From contig RPFO01000782.1 in the NCBI GenBank assembly GCA_009746045.1, positions 1-62,000 on the forward strand: a DNA stretch of 62,000 nt. The letters run 5' to 3'. Below, piece after piece: positions 43,826-54,337 of this stretch. A model generated the notes under the pieces. It did no database searches, was not told the DNA's origin, and saw only the letters and a program-made list of their open reading frames with translations. A program made the position numbers and the translations under genes. Source of the DNA: Mesostigma viride (Eukaryota > Streptophyta > Mesostigmatophyceae > Mesostigmatales > Mesostigmataceae). Each line of letters begins with the position of its first letter. Position 1 is the first letter of the stretch.

Positions 43826-44001
43826 GATAAACAGGCGTTCAGGTGTGGTTCGTCATAAGTGTAGAGCCAGGACGTGTCGCGGTAGTCAATAGCCGCCCCC
43901 CCCTTCTGGGGCACGAAGAGCTTCCGTTCCTGTGCGAGGAACTGGAGGACCTCGACGACTTCCTGCGGCGACAGCCCCTGCCACTCGAGGAGGGAGAACT
44001 G
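43822..44001 (-). CDS. Orphan terminal-exon-like segment, unknown
   Basis: On the minus strand, a CATCCATCCAG acceptor-like site is followed by an open stretch beginning [20 protein letters not shown], with [20 protein letters not shown] next, ending at a stop near 43822. It is compact, non-repetitive and winged-helix-like in feel, but I do not recognise the family. The upstream side is the expanded (GGAC/GGAT)n array, so no preceding exon could be found; its stop nearly coincides with the start of the neighbouring LINE ORF1 frame. Confidence 0.35.
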   Translation of the reverse strand, partial: QFSLLEWQGLSPQEVVEVLQFLAQERKLFVPQKGGAAIDYRDTSWLYTYDEPHLNACLS

Positions 44002-44002
44002 G

Positions 44003-44300
44003 ATGGATGGATGGGGGCATGGATGGATGGATGGATGGATGGATGGATGGACGGACGGACGGACGGACGGACGGACGGACGGACGGACGGACGGACGGAC
44101 GGACGGACGGACGGACGGACGGACGGACGGACGGACGGACGGACGGACGGACGGACGGACGGACGGACGGACGGACGGACGGACGGACGGACGGACGGAC
44201 GGACGGACGGACGGACGGATGGACGGACGGACGGACGGACGGACGGACGGACGGACGGACGGACGGATGGATGGGGGCATGGATGGATGGATGGGGGCAC
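44003..44300. repeat. (GGAT)n / (GGAC)n microsatellite
   Basis: About 70 tetranucleotides, GGAT at both ends and GGAC in the middle, with two GGGGGCAT interruptions. On the minus strand it is the extension of a LINE 3' UTR CCCCATCCATCC stretch (LINE fragment 44640 to 44300). Confidence 0.96.
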
Positions 44301-44640
44301 ACAATCCTACCAGTCTATTCTATCTAGATGGAGCCCTACCCTAGCGGTCTCCCCTGGCATTCTCGATCCCACAGGTGCAAGTGACGCTTCTTACATCGTG
44401 GGGATCATTGTCCTCTACTACCTGGGCCCACTTGGCCTTGTCCGGCATCTTTTTCCAATTCACGGAGAGGCTTGGGGCCCCAGTATCCTCTACCGGAGGT
44501 GCTCTTTGTATGTGCGGGCCTTACGGCGTATATGACATTGCTGGGCCCATCCCACGTGAGGAGGTGCCTGCATACGGCTGAGCGGGCCGCAGCCCTGCGG
44601 ATGGGCCACGAGAAGTGTCGACCTGGTTGGTACAAGCTAC
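44301..44640 (-). pseudogene. LINE ORF2 C-terminal fragment, antisense
   Basis: The minus strand reads a degraded version of the C-terminus (RHLLTWDGPSN; LVGHLART-type region near 44640), then a 3' UTR (ATCTAGATAGAATAGACTGG) that runs into the CCATCC array at 44300. Multiple frame breaks. Confidence 0.65.
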
Positions 44641-44814
44641 TAGTGCCCTACTAGTTGCGATCTCCGCTGCTTGATGGTTCCCAGACATGACCCCATGCTT
44701 ACTTGAATTGTGGCTGGTTTCCTTGATTCGGGGATAGCTGGTCTTGATAGTCCTCAAGGAATAACTGGAACTGTCCGCACTCACAAATCACTGTCTGAAG
44801 CTAAGCTGTAAGTT

Positions 44815-45100
44815 TGCTCCCCAGCTGCGAGGCCAACATCGACCACCGCATCTCCCTTGCCTGGCACGCTCTCTGCCAGTATAGAGCCCTCTGGCGCATG
44901 CCCCTGGGCAAGCTCGGGAAGAATGCCCGGCGTGAACGCTCGGGCCTGGCACTAACGCTACCTGACATGCCTTTTGGACTAGTTAGCATAGTCTCTAGAT
45001 CGATTCGACCAGTCGGATTGTTTGTCTCCACCCATCCATCCATCTGGGGTTAATATTCCGTGACTCCCCAACGTGAGCACGAGTATAATTAATTACTTAC
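44815..45100 (+). pseudogene. Internally deleted LINE fragment
   Basis: Starts within ORF2 (LLPSCEANIDHRISLAWHAL, then CQYRALWRMPLGKLGKNAR), then jumps directly to the 3' UTR (CCACCCATCCATCCATCTGG, TTCCGTGACTCCCCAACGTG, AGCACGAGTATAATTAATTA). About 600 bp present in the 38411 copy are missing, so it is deleted as well as truncated. Confidence 0.72.
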
Positions 45101-47156
45101 TAAAGCTGTAGGAGCTATGGCCATCAATACGCTCATTATGTTTGCCAGCGAGGTGGTGCGAATGTGGTGGCAACACTTATTAGAGTTCGGTTCTGCGCAC
45201 CACAGGGCCATACGATTCAAGATACGCAGGAGCACAATGACATGCATGTGTCCAAGGAGCCCCCTGGGCACGAAGAGTTCACCAGCACTGTCAATGCAGG
45301 CATTGCTGTCAGAGTTTGTGCCTGTTCCACTACCACGCATCACGACCTCGCTCACCGCCCTTTCATCGCTTCCAATACGCCACAGATGTTGTCGTTCGTC
45401 TACTCCCAAATGGCCAGGATGGCCAGGCGTGATGTCCTTGATGGGGACGGTGCATATCCTCTAATGGCATGTGCCAAATACGACTGCCTCGCACCATTCC
45501 GCCAACCAGCACGCTATCTCACCATCCCAGCACATGCCTTGTCGGGGTGAGATTCGTTTCACACCCACAAGTCACAAGGACAACTTGACAGCAGACAGGG
45601 AGCCCCAGGAGCTGCGCGTGCATGCGGCTCATGCCTTGAGCACCAGGCAGCGAGCGCTACCCTGGAGCTGCCTTGCTGGCAGCCCGCGTCGATCACACGG
45701 CCAAACCAACAATGAACCCAAGCTGGCAGGGTGAGCCCCAGACACGCAGCACCCTCTTGGCCCCGATGTGGCGCACTGTGCCACTGGGCAGCAGCGGCCA
45801 GGACATGCGGATGCCAGCGGTCAACCACCCCCACCAGCCAGCCAACACCTGCCATGTGGCGCATGCGGCGCAATGTCCCCTCTACACCTCTCTCTGCGCC
45901 CCGCGGTGGGCACTTGCTGGGACGTGCTGGACACCATGGGGCTGGTTGACGCCACCGAAAGTGATGTCACCATTACGCTGATCCTTGGCAGATAACACAT
46001 GCGACGGCGACGCTTTGCGGGGATGTGTGCTATCAACGTCCCAGCGCCCGCCCTTGCGGGTCGGCCAACTTCTGCCGACCGCGACAAGCGCCCACGCGCC
46101 CACGCGCCAGGGCCACTGGCCACCGGCTGGGTGGCTGGCAGCACCAGGGGGCACGCCATCGCAACCCGTGGGGCGATGGCTGTGCCGATCCCGCAGGATT
46201 GTCGGGTGCACGCAGGAGCAGCGACCCAAAAGCTTCCCCTCCGACCAAAAGGCCCGGTGGAGGTGCGGGCGCGGGCTGGGATGGCATGGCGGCACGCCTG
46301 TGTGGCACTGCCCACATCCCAAAGGTGGGGATGCAGCCCCTAAGCAACGGGCAACGGGCAACCGTCCCACGTCCCTGGTGGCGCTTCCCTCCCCCTGGCG
46401 TACGTCGCTGGCGACAGCGCGCGAGGGAGGGTGGCTGCGGGAACGGTTCCCATCCTGTGTGGGCCACCGCATGGTGTGGCCATTGGCTGCTACCACTTGT
46501 CACCCGCAGGTCGCGTGCCACTGGTTGCATCCCCCCCTTGCATGTTGGCAGTGTGTGTGTGGCAGACATGGGTGGCAGTGTGTGTGTGTGAGACATGGGT
46601 GAGCCACGCGCGCAGCACCCAGCTACCGCCACCGCCCCACCACCAGAGCAGCCCATGGCGACCCTGGTGCTCCCAGGCTGTGCCCCACCCAAACAGGCCC
46701 CCCAAGGCACTCCTCTCTATCGCCTCCCCATGCCTCCATCGCAGTGCCCCGGTTCTGCCCAGCCCCCCCCTCCACAGTCTTCACAGTCCCCCACCATTGC
46801 CCACCCTCCAGCAATGCCTGGTGTGCTGCCCTGTGCAGCGCACCAACACTTGGTGCCGGCGCCCCTGCAGGCCCCCCATGGCTGCTGCCGGCAGCACCCA
46901 CGCATGGCAGCCCATGCAGCACGATCCAGCACTGTGGTATCCCATCCAAGCCTTGCCTGCTCGCCACGTTGCAGCCGTGGCCACCGCATGCACTTGACGG
47001 CCACTGCACGGCTCGCCGCCACATGCAACGCTGCGGGCCGACAGGCCTACACACCTGCGGCGGCTGCAGTTGCCCAGAACGGGCCGGGCCGGTGTGTGCC
47101 AGTCTGTGACAGGTGGCGGCAGTACAGCGGTGGCTGCAGCCATCGCTTGCCCTGCC
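45101..47156. other. No gene resolved
   Basis: GC-rich with overlapping short open frames on both strands; none shows a known domain. It may be intron or intergenic. TGTGTGTGG/CAGACATGGG is duplicated near 46555-46600. Confidence 0.4.
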
Positions 47157-48821
47157 TCAGCAGTCCGGGTAGGGCGCCCACCCGCATCCCTTGATGGGTC
47201 CCAGGGTGTCGATGGCCTCGTTCATGAGGCCAATAAAGTGGTGCAGCGTGGCCAGCATCTCCTCCGACACGAGGCGCCGCGAGGGGAACTGCTGGTAGAG
47301 TGACCCTTGCATGGACATGGGCGGGGGCATGGGCACGCGAGGCACCTTGAACGACTCCTCGGCCGTCGTGTACTTGCGCTTATCAAACGCCCACACCTGC
47401 GTCCCGTTCTCCAGAGACAGCTCGGTTCCCCACGTGTAATGATACATGCACGCGCTGCCCATGCTGGGGTCGGCGGGTGGCTGCGCGATGAGGATGGTCT
47501 GCAGCCGGTGCTGCTGCTCCACCGGCACGCGCGCGATGGCCACGCCCAGCGAGAAGGCATACATCTCGCGCACCCACCCTAGCTTGTGGCGCGCATCAAC
47601 GTCCGCCTCGATGCGCTCCGTCATGTTCACCCACCAGGGGGCAACCGACCGCAGCTCCGAAGGCGTCATCAGCACGGGGGCCGGGCCCGAGTGGGGGATC
47701 TCTGCGATGGGTGCGTTCAGCGCGCCCCCTGCCAGGCGCGTCATGATCGGCCCCAGGCCAGGGTACTCTGGGTTGATGTAGTCGTAGCTGTACACGAGCG
47801 AGCGGGCGCCGGGCGCGGGCAGGGGTACCGGCTTAATGAACACGTAGTCGGTTTCGATCATCAGGATGTACTGCCCCTTGAGCGCGCCCGGCGTGCGCAG
47901 CCACTCGGCCACCGCGCGCGGGCGGTCGTGAACGGGGAAGTCGCACCAGACGTCGCAGGCAGGGTGCCAGGGGTCGAAGCGCGCTGTGGGCACTTCCCCC
48001 ATGAGCGCATCCGGCTTGGAGCGGTGCAGCACGCGCGTGAAGTGGGCCATGTGGGGGCTGTCACGTGCCACGCGCAGGTAGGACGCGTACATGATGCGCG
48101 TCTGGAAGTTGAGGTAGGGCGAGCCGTTGGACGTGCACACGGTGTGGATGCCAAAGGGGGTGTCACCACCGGACACGCCGCCTGCTTGTGACGCAATGCT
48201 GCGCCGCTCCTGCGCCTCGTGCTGCACGTGCGCCGCCGCACGCTGCTGCGCCAGGGAGGAGGTGTCCCCCCCCGCCGGCTGCTTGCTGGTACCCTGGTGG
48301 TCGCGCAGCATCAAGCCGGACGTCCACTGCACCTCCTCGCCCCCCTTGCGCGCGATGGCCGGGTTGTTGTGGTCTTCCACGAGTTTGAGCCAGCATTCTC
48401 GAAAGTGCTCCTCGCACCGGATGACGTCGTGGCAGAACACCCAGCCGTCGCAGGTGCCCCCGCCCTGGTTGAACAGCGCACACTTCTCGCAGCAATCCTC
48501 CGGGGAGTCCGCCAGGTGGCCGACGCCGTGCTTGACGACAGGCCCCCACAGCTCGGTGTTGGGCATGATGACGGACGAGCAACCCGAATGGATACCCGCC
48601 GCTGGGATCGACCAGGACCCAACGTCGGCGGCCTGGTTTTCCACGGAAGGCGACCCTGCAAGAGAAGCACTCCCTCCCCACGATTCCGCTCCGTGCAGGC
48701 CGTCAAGCTGATGCCACGAGTGGCGCGCATGAGAATGGCGGTATGCCATTATGAGGTTGTACGCGCAGAAATAGGACGCGAGCAGGCAGGCCAACACGGT
48801 CAGTACTTGGCGCGGACCCAT
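47157..48821 (-). CDS. Hydroxyproline O-arabinosyltransferase-like (GT95-type) with PAN-like domain
   Basis: A single 554-codon frame from ATG 48821 to the stop at 47157, no introns. Residues about 6-27 form one membrane helix (VLTVLACLLASYFCAYNLIM), giving a type II Golgi protein. Residues about 80-145 are Cys-rich (DSPEDCCEKCALFNQGGGTC, DGWVFC), resembling a PAN/apple module. From about residue 223 comes the transferase: VCTSNGSPYLNFQTRIMY, FTRVLHRSKPDALMGEVPT, YILMIETDYVFIKP, GWVREMYAFSLGVA, IAQPPADPS and YHYTWGTE. This order and wording match plant and green-algal enzymes that add the first arabinose to hydroxyproline of extensin-type glycoproteins and small peptides. The acidic ETDYVFIKP segment fits the expected metal/sugar-nucleotide site. 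The frame is clean. Substrate specificity cannot be told from sequence alone; other peptidyl-Hyp or Ser glycosyltransferases of the same superfamily are alternatives. Confidence 0.88.
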   Translation of the reverse strand: MGPRQVLTVLACLLASYFCAYNLIMAYRHSHARHSWHQLDGLHGAESWGGSASLAGSPSVENQAADVGSWSIPAAGIHSGCSSVIMPNTELWGPVVKHGVGHLADSPEDCCEKCALFNQGGGTCDGWVFCHDVIRCEEHFRECWLKLVEDHNNPAIARKGGEEVQWTSGLMLRDHQGTSKQPAGGDTSSLAQQRAAAHVQHEAQERRSIASQAGGVSGGDTPFGIHTVCTSNGSPYLNFQTRIMYASYLRVARDSPHMAHFTRVLHRSKPDALMGEVPTARFDPWHPACDVWCDFPVHDRPRAVAEWLRTPGALKGQYILMIETDYVFIKPVPLPAPGARSLVYSYDYINPEYPGLGPIMTRLAGGALNAPIAEIPHSGPAPVLMTPSELRSVAPWWVNMTERIEADVDARHKLGWVREMYAFSLGVAIARVPVEQQHRLQTILIAQPPADPSMGSACMYHYTWGTELSLENGTQVWAFDKRKYTTAEESFKVPRVPMPPPMSMQGSLYQQFPSRRLVSEEMLATLHHFIGLMNEAIDTLGPIKGCGWAPYPDC

Positions 48822-49084
48822 CCTTCAGTTCCTCTGGGTAAGACCTGCAGCTACCTTATTATAAACAGCAGGAAACAGATAGTATCAACCATAGGCGGGC
48901 GACCATGTAGCATTACATGTAAGATAAACCCTTAACTACAAACCGTGATGCCGTAATCGTGGATTGATCAATTATTTTTTTAGCCCGCTTTACCCATGTT
49001 GCTTCTCCAAGAGTAGAGAGGGAAACATAGCCCCGTTGTGCACGAACGAAGACTACATGCCCGCTTGCTGGCTATTGCATCTGC
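48822..49084. other. 5' flank of the glycosyltransferase gene
   Basis: Upstream of the antisense gene; its promoter should lie here but no clear TATA or initiator could be assigned. Confidence 0.4.
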
Positions 49085-49149
49085 AAGGCATGTTTTTGAC
49101 AAAAACATGCCTTGGAACAACAACAAAAACTTTTTGTTGTTGTTCCAAG
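49085..49149. repeat. Two adjoining perfect hairpins
   Basis: 49085-49113: AAGGCATGTTTTT, loop GAC, AAAAACATGCCTT (13-bp arms). 49111-49149: CTTGGAACAACAACAAAAA, one-base loop C, and its exact complement (19-bp arms). They overlap by three bases, so only one can be fully paired at a time. Confidence 0.9.
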
Positions 49150-49179
49150 TTCCAACCAGGTGCCAACGTGCCAACCAGG

Positions 49180-50132
49180 GTTGGGCGTAAATGGTTTTTG
49201 GGGTGACTGATTAAACGTAAATTGAATGCAGAGTAGGCGGACTTAAATTTAAAGTAGACGTAAATTAAACTTAAGTTTACGTGTGGACTTAACCTTCAAT
49301 TTTAAGACTTCAATGAAATGACAAGGTGACAGGACTGGTGTGTATGTACACCCCCCCTTTGACGTTTAAGATTCCCAGGTTTAAGATCTTGAGACCCTGG
49401 ATTCTGAAAATTTTTGTTTAAGATCGCAGGGCTGGTTTTGGCAAAAATATCTTAAATTAGGCACCAAAGCCTGTTAAGTAGAGGTTTCACCCCCACCCCC
49501 ACGTTTAAGATTCCCAGGTTTAAGATCATGAGCCCCTGGATTTGACCTCTACTAGTACTATAATTGTCGTAGAATGTAGTAGAACTTAGTAGAATCGAAT
49601 CCCAGTAGTAAGATTCTTTGAGATCATGAGCCCTGGATTGGTTGGACCCCACGTGGGGGTGGGGGCGGTGTAGTGGTACGCGAGGAGGGGTTTTGTGCTT
49701 ACTTCATGTTTAAGATTGTCAACCCTGGATTCGGTTTTTGGTTTAAGATCGCAGCCCTAGGTCGGTCGGACCCAATTCGAGGGGGGGGTGTATTGTACAG
49801 TCTGTCAGATTGTATGGTAACTGGGCTGTTGCCATTGGCACGATCGACCACAGGCTTACATTAGTAGGCCAGGCGGTGCGGGACGGGGTGGGACATCTGG
49901 CCGCCTGGCTTTTCAAGACTTTCAGCCGTGCGCGTAAGCGCGTTGCGGCTCCCGCATGCGCACACCACGTGTTGCCACGCGTTTACGTCCACAATTAATT
50001 ACGACGTAAATCTCATACGTAAATTAAGCCCTTAAATCCTTGTTTTGTTGGACAGTTAAATTAAACTCAAATTAAACTTAAATTAAGTGTAATTTAAGAC
50101 TTAAATTACGTCTCGACCCATTTACGCCCAAC
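49180..50132. mobile_element. Foldback/MITE-like element with 15-bp inverted ends
   Basis: GTTGGGCGTAAATGG at 49180-49194 is exactly inverted at 50118-50132. Inside, the ends are rich in TAAATTAAAC/TTTAAG inverted stretches. The phrase TTTAAGATTCCCAGGTTTAA followed by GATC.TGAG occurs near 49363 and 49503, with a diverged copy at 50302 outside the element. No coding capacity. No clear target duplication was found, so the exact borders are tentative. Confidence 0.6.
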
Positions 50133-50385
50133 ATTGGTTCCAACCTGGTTCCAACTTCCAAAGCATTTACTCAGATGGCCCGTAAAGCAAACAACCCGGC
50201 ACGATTTCCGCTGACTGCATACCATGCCGGCCGAGGCGGCCACCGCGCCGGCCCACTATAGGCCGGCGGCCGCCTCCCACTACTACACCCCCAGTTTGAG
50301 GTTTAAGATTCTCATGTTTAAAATCTCGAGACCTTGGATTTGGAATTGGGTAGCCGGCTAGTTTTGAACGAAAAGGCACCAACAA

Positions 50386-51047
50386 ATGCTACTAAGTAGG
50401 GGCCGGGTCAGCCGGCGGTACGCGAGGGGGCCGGCGGCCGGAGTGGTATACGCCTATCAGTATGTGTACCTCGAGAAAAATCTGGACAGCGCGGTCACCA
50501 AAATGCTGCGGTCAATCTTTCGTGCGGGCTATGCCGCCCACGTCCGCAGGGAGGACTTCAGTTGTATTTCGGTGCTGCCCCTTGGCACAAGCTCTACAAA
50601 CAGGTCGTGGACCGGCTGGATCGCGTAGTATCTCCGCACATCTGAACCCTGTGATGCCAGATCTCCTTTGCGGCCGTTCCGAGCTTGGCACTGGATTCGT
50701 TGTCCACATCGTCGCGTCGCTGCAGCAACACGATGTTTTCTGGCATACGTGGGACATGCCCGTGCACCGAGGCCAAACACCGCAAGGCCCGCACATTCTT
50801 GAAAAGAGCAACTGATTGAGGATATGGAGGGCCTATATAGGCATCTCCGTGATTTACCGGAACAAGATGTAGGACAAAGGCCATGCAAGTGCATGGGCCC
50901 AGGAATTCTAGACGACAACGACCTCCCTTCTGTACTGGGGAAGAAGCATGTTTGCTCCCGTGGAAGGCATGCCAGGCAAGACCTCTACTACTAGGGTGCG
51001 GCCCATATACTTAATAGATATAATAGACAAGAAGGAATGTGTGTCCC
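50386..51047 (+). pseudogene. LINE ORF2 C-terminal relic
   Basis: LDSAVTKMLRSIFRAGYAAH, then VRREDF, matches the family ORF2 near 50480-50560. Later degraded pieces (ACCGCAAGGCCCGCACATTC near 50780 and CTGTACTGGGGAAGAAGC near 50932) match the 3' coding end of the 38411 copy. It runs without a break into the (CATC)n array at 51049. Confidence 0.68.
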
Positions 51048-51048
51048 A

Positions 51049-51421
51049 CCCATATCCATCCATCCATCCATCCATCCATCTATCCATCCATCCATCCATC
51101 CATCCATCCATCCATCCATCCATCCATCCATCCATCCATCCATCCATCCATCCATCCATCCATCCATCCATCCATCCATCCATCCATCCATCCATCCATC
51201 CATCCATCCATCCATCCATCCATCCATCCATCCATCCATCCATCCATCCATCCATCCATCCATCCATCCATCCATCCATCCATCCATCCATCCATCCATC
51301 CATCCATCCATCCATCCATCCATCCATCCATCCATCCATCCATCCATCCATCCATCCATCCATCCATCCATCCATCCATCCATCCATCCATCCATCCATC
51401 CATCCATCCATCCATCCATCC
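51049..51421. repeat. (CATC)n microsatellite, about 93 units
   Basis: Nearly pure CATC with one TATC interruption near 51080. It begins where the LINE 3' UTR normally has its short CCATCCATC stretch. The minus strand gives DGWM cycles and the plus strand IHPS cycles in open frames; neither is a gene. Confidence 0.97.
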
Positions 51422-51807
51422 AGCAGCGCTTGGCGCCAGGCCAACCGGACCGTGGCGCGGCGCCTACCTTTACCAAGATTTTCTACTATGAACTAGGCTT
51501 TTCGCAAGTCCAGTAATGACTTGGCAGTTGGCAAGCTAGCTGAAATCACACGGAGAGAGTGCCAGCACGATGAAAATGCCAGCTGTGCTAGGAACGTGGT
51601 ACTTGTAACACGGCAGCCTGCATCATAGTGCATGGCGGTGTGCCATTGGATCTTGTCGCCAAGGGCAATCGTGTTTTTGCAGCCATGCCAGAAAAAGGGC
51701 CAGAGCATAATCTTGTAACGAAAAGAACTGTCTTGGTGAAGGATGCTCTGGGAAAACGGTTTCGAAGCTGAAGTTTAGCTGATCATTTTGCGGCCACAAT
51801 TTTACCA
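51422..51807. other. No gene recognised
   Basis: The sequence between the microsatellite and the hAT-like relic shows no motif. The usual LINE stem-loop and TAAT tail are absent after the array. Confidence 0.4.
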
Positions 51808-52305
51808 GTGGCGATGGCAAGCAGATTAGTGCCCCGGATGCACGCACATTTTGCGGGCATTGCAGGGCAGGGCATAGATGCTTGCCCTGACGCAAAGATT
51901 GGGCAGAAATGGAGGTTAGAATTCCAGAAGTTGTGTAGCAAGAAGGCCGGGCTGAAGGCGAGGAAGCAGCAGCACCTTAGCTTCAGGACAATGGCGGAGA
52001 GCGGCCACCGACGGTCTTGCTTCGGGGTCGGCAGGTGCAGGAGATCCTCGCCAGCAGACAATCACGAGGTTTGTGAGCCCCATAAACGAAGAGACGAGGA
52101 ATGCCATCTCCTGGTGGTGAACTTCTTTGTTGAGAATGCTATTTCCTTCCACGCGGCTCAGAGCCGCTCTTTCAAGGCGATGATTGCCGGCCTTAGTCAG
52201 TACAAAGGGCTGATCACTGCTCCCGGACTTGGCATGCACAATAAATGCTTGCAAGGAATGTGCACATATTGCATTAAAAATTTATGGCAGGCTGGTGGGG
52301 AATAA
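51808..52305 (+). pseudogene. hAT-like transposase N-terminal relic (partial BED, DUF659-like)
   Basis: A 165-codon frame. Near its start RMHAHFAGIAGQGIDACPDA resembles the second half of a BED zinc finger (the paired His and Cys are present; the first Cys pair is not). After a basic stretch, the region NFFVENAISFHAAQSRSFKA, then MIAGLSQY and LGMHNKCLQ, resembles the start of the DUF659 region of hAT-type transposases. It then stops, so the catalytic core is missing. The alternative is a domesticated short BED protein. The assignment is by motif memory only. Confidence 0.45.
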
Positions 52306-52542
52306 GTGCAAGGAATTCTATTATTTATTAATTAATGGTGCAGATTAAGTTATGCCTTCCACCATAATTTTATACTGATCTCCATGCATAACTATGCCCC
52401 CTAAGGCCTAAACCCTAAAGGCCCATTCATAACCATGCTGCACACTGCCACGTATTCTGGTGACGTATTCTGCCATGCTCTACGTATAATACTCGTATTT
52501 TGAGGCCGACGTATTTGACGTACCGACGTATTGGCCAACCTG

Positions 52543-52648
52543 GCATCCATCCATCCATCCATCCATCCATCCATCCATCCATCAGGGTTAATGCTCCGTG
52601 ACTCCCCAACGGGGGCACGAGTCTAATTAATTAATTAATTAATTAACT
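52543..52648 (+). mobile_element. LINE 3' tail only: (CATC)n, stem-loop, (TAAT)n
   Basis: About ten CATC units (52543-52582), then GGGTTAATGCTCCGTGACTC, CCCAACGGGGGCACGAG and (TTAA)n to 52648. A copy truncated to the last ~100 bp of the family. Confidence 0.78.
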
Positions 52649-53410
52649 AATGGCAGTCCAAGCTATAGGGAGATGGAGGAGATACGGTGTTCAAACTAAG
52701 CTGGGACCATAAGGTTGGCCAGCAACTAATATGTGTAGTTTATTGCTGCAACTTCTTGGTGTCGCTAGAACACCTTCAAATAATGCAGTGCTCGAAGCTG
52801 CCATCCTGCATCAGACGCAGCTGCACACTCTTCCCGGCCCATGCAGCCCTGTGTGTACCGCATCTGCCTGATCTCCACGACCTTCTCGTGGTTCCAGACC
52901 TGGCTTCTCGCCTTCATGCACTCTTCAGCTGGGCGGGGGTGTAGTAGTCCTAGTCCATGCTGAAGGTGCATGGTCGGGTGTCCTTGAGCAGGTGCAGGGC
53001 CCCGATCGATGACCCGTCGCTTGTCATTCATGGAGGCCATGCATGGTGACAAGAACCAGGCCTGGCAGAGGAGGGCCTGGCTGAGTCGCGGATGGCTCTC
53101 TCAATTACCTGATGTTTTGGGCAAGAAGGTCTGAAATAGGGTACAAAGGCTCAGTTAATACCCTATAGTACGTAGTTCCTTCGACAGCTGTTTCTGACCC
53201 TGTTCTCACCCGAGGGGGTTGGCAATCTAGCTGGTCGCAACAGTGTAAGAATGGCATTTTTCGGTCAGAATTGGACCTATCGCGTCGTCCAGACTGAGAT
53301 ACAGTACGTATGTATGGACCGTGGTGAGAAAAGGGTCTGACAGTCTTGTTGGGTCAGTTTCTCACTAGCTCCAACTGACCGAAATGACCCAAGAATAACC
53401 GAGGCTCGGT
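52649..53410. other. No gene recognised
   Basis: Short open frames without known motifs. Confidence 0.4.
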
Positions 53411-53560
53411 ATATAATTAAATTGCAACATATCTCCGTTGGGAGAACATGTAGCACAGTGATATCCCTGAGAAGGGGCATCATGGCTTTTAGTACATTCT
53501 CAGTGGGCTACTTCCTGCAGGCTGCAAGGGTAGGGTGTAAACTACACCTCGGTACAAATT
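53411..53560 (-). mobile_element. Antisense retroelement 3' end
   Basis: Same end type as at 37236: on the minus strand, a body with GGTGTAGTTTACACCCTACC, GCCCCTTCTCAGGGATATCA, CTCCCAACGGAGATATGTTG and an (AATTT) tail. Confidence 0.65.
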
Positions 53561-53941
53561 AGTGTAATTTGTATCAACAAACCTTTGCCAGTTCTTTCGT
53601 TATCAATGTACGAACATAGTAGACTGCGTCACGTGAGCATAATTAAACCCTTCATGGCATAGTTGTCTCAAAGGCATAGTTGCCTCACTTCATAAACCCT
53701 CAATGTTGTAGACATTGCTTAATTAACCGTATTTTCTGACATTGTGTACAATACTGTTACATCCAAGTGGACGTGAACTTGGAGTTCAGCGTTCAGTGTA
53801 ATCTGACTGATGGCATTTAGGATCTTTTTGACGTTAGGGGTGTAAACCATATAGAGAGAGAACCTTACTGGTTCGTCTGTGTTCTGATCGGCTGAGACCT
53901 GTGACTGAGATTGAGTTGGACTCCTCTGTGTCGAGGCAGGC

Positions 53942-54171
53942 ATAAGCTCTGCTTCAAGCTATGTTTGTGTAAGTTGGCGATGCCCTAGGATCCGGAGACG
54001 TCCGTCCTATAGTCAGCAAAAGTTTGTGCGAGAGGTCCCCAATTCGATTCCGGTCGGATTCATTTGCAGATCGCGTTTTCCGCGTTTTCCGCGGACCGGC
54101 ACTGAACGCAAATGGTTTTCACCTTTGCGGCGTGCCAAATCAGAATAAGCTCTGCTTCAAGCTATGTTTGT
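53942..54171. repeat. 176-bp insert flanked by 27-bp direct repeats
   Basis: A perfect 27-bp repeat (starts ATAAGCTCTGCTTCAAGC) lies at 53942-53968 and 54145-54171. The sequence between begins GTAAGTTGG and ends CAAATCAG then A. It contains TAGTCAGCAAAAG and AATTCGATTCC, resembling pol III A and B boxes, and outer TCCGTCC/GGTCGGA arms that pair at six of seven positions. It is either a tRNA-derived SINE with a target duplication, or an intron-like insertion. Confidence 0.6.
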
Positions 54172-54246
54172 CTCCATATAGCCATCATGAGGATACCCCA
54201 ATAATGTGACATTGTTTCTAATGTTCCAAACAGCCTCACTTCAGAC

Positions 54247-54330
54247 CCTGTTATTAATTAATTAATTAATTAATTAGGATCATAACTCCGTTGGGAGTAT
54301 ATGTAGCACATATCCCGGAGATTAAGGGCA
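54247..54330 (-). mobile_element. Antisense retroelement 3' end, very short
   Basis: (TTAA)n at about 54250-54280, then the complement of the ATATGTGCTACATATACTCC stem-loop end, truncated at about 54330 where the SINE-like element starts. Confidence 0.6.
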
Positions 54331-54337
54331 TATGTGC

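Noticed and set aside
43822-44344. RPSV and DGRT repeat proteins
   Set aside because: Translations of the (GGAC/GGAT)n microsatellite; only the non-repetitive 54-residue tail was kept as a possible exon.
47586-48935. Plus-strand frames of about 200-238 codons opposite the glycosyltransferase
   Set aside because: Shadows of a GC-rich coding region on the other strand; no domain.
50908-51516. IHPS and DGWM repeat proteins
   Set aside because: Translations of the (CATC)n microsatellite.
54002-54060. Functional tRNA gene
   Set aside because: B-box-like and partly paired outer arms, but only about 58 nt and the T-stem does not pair.
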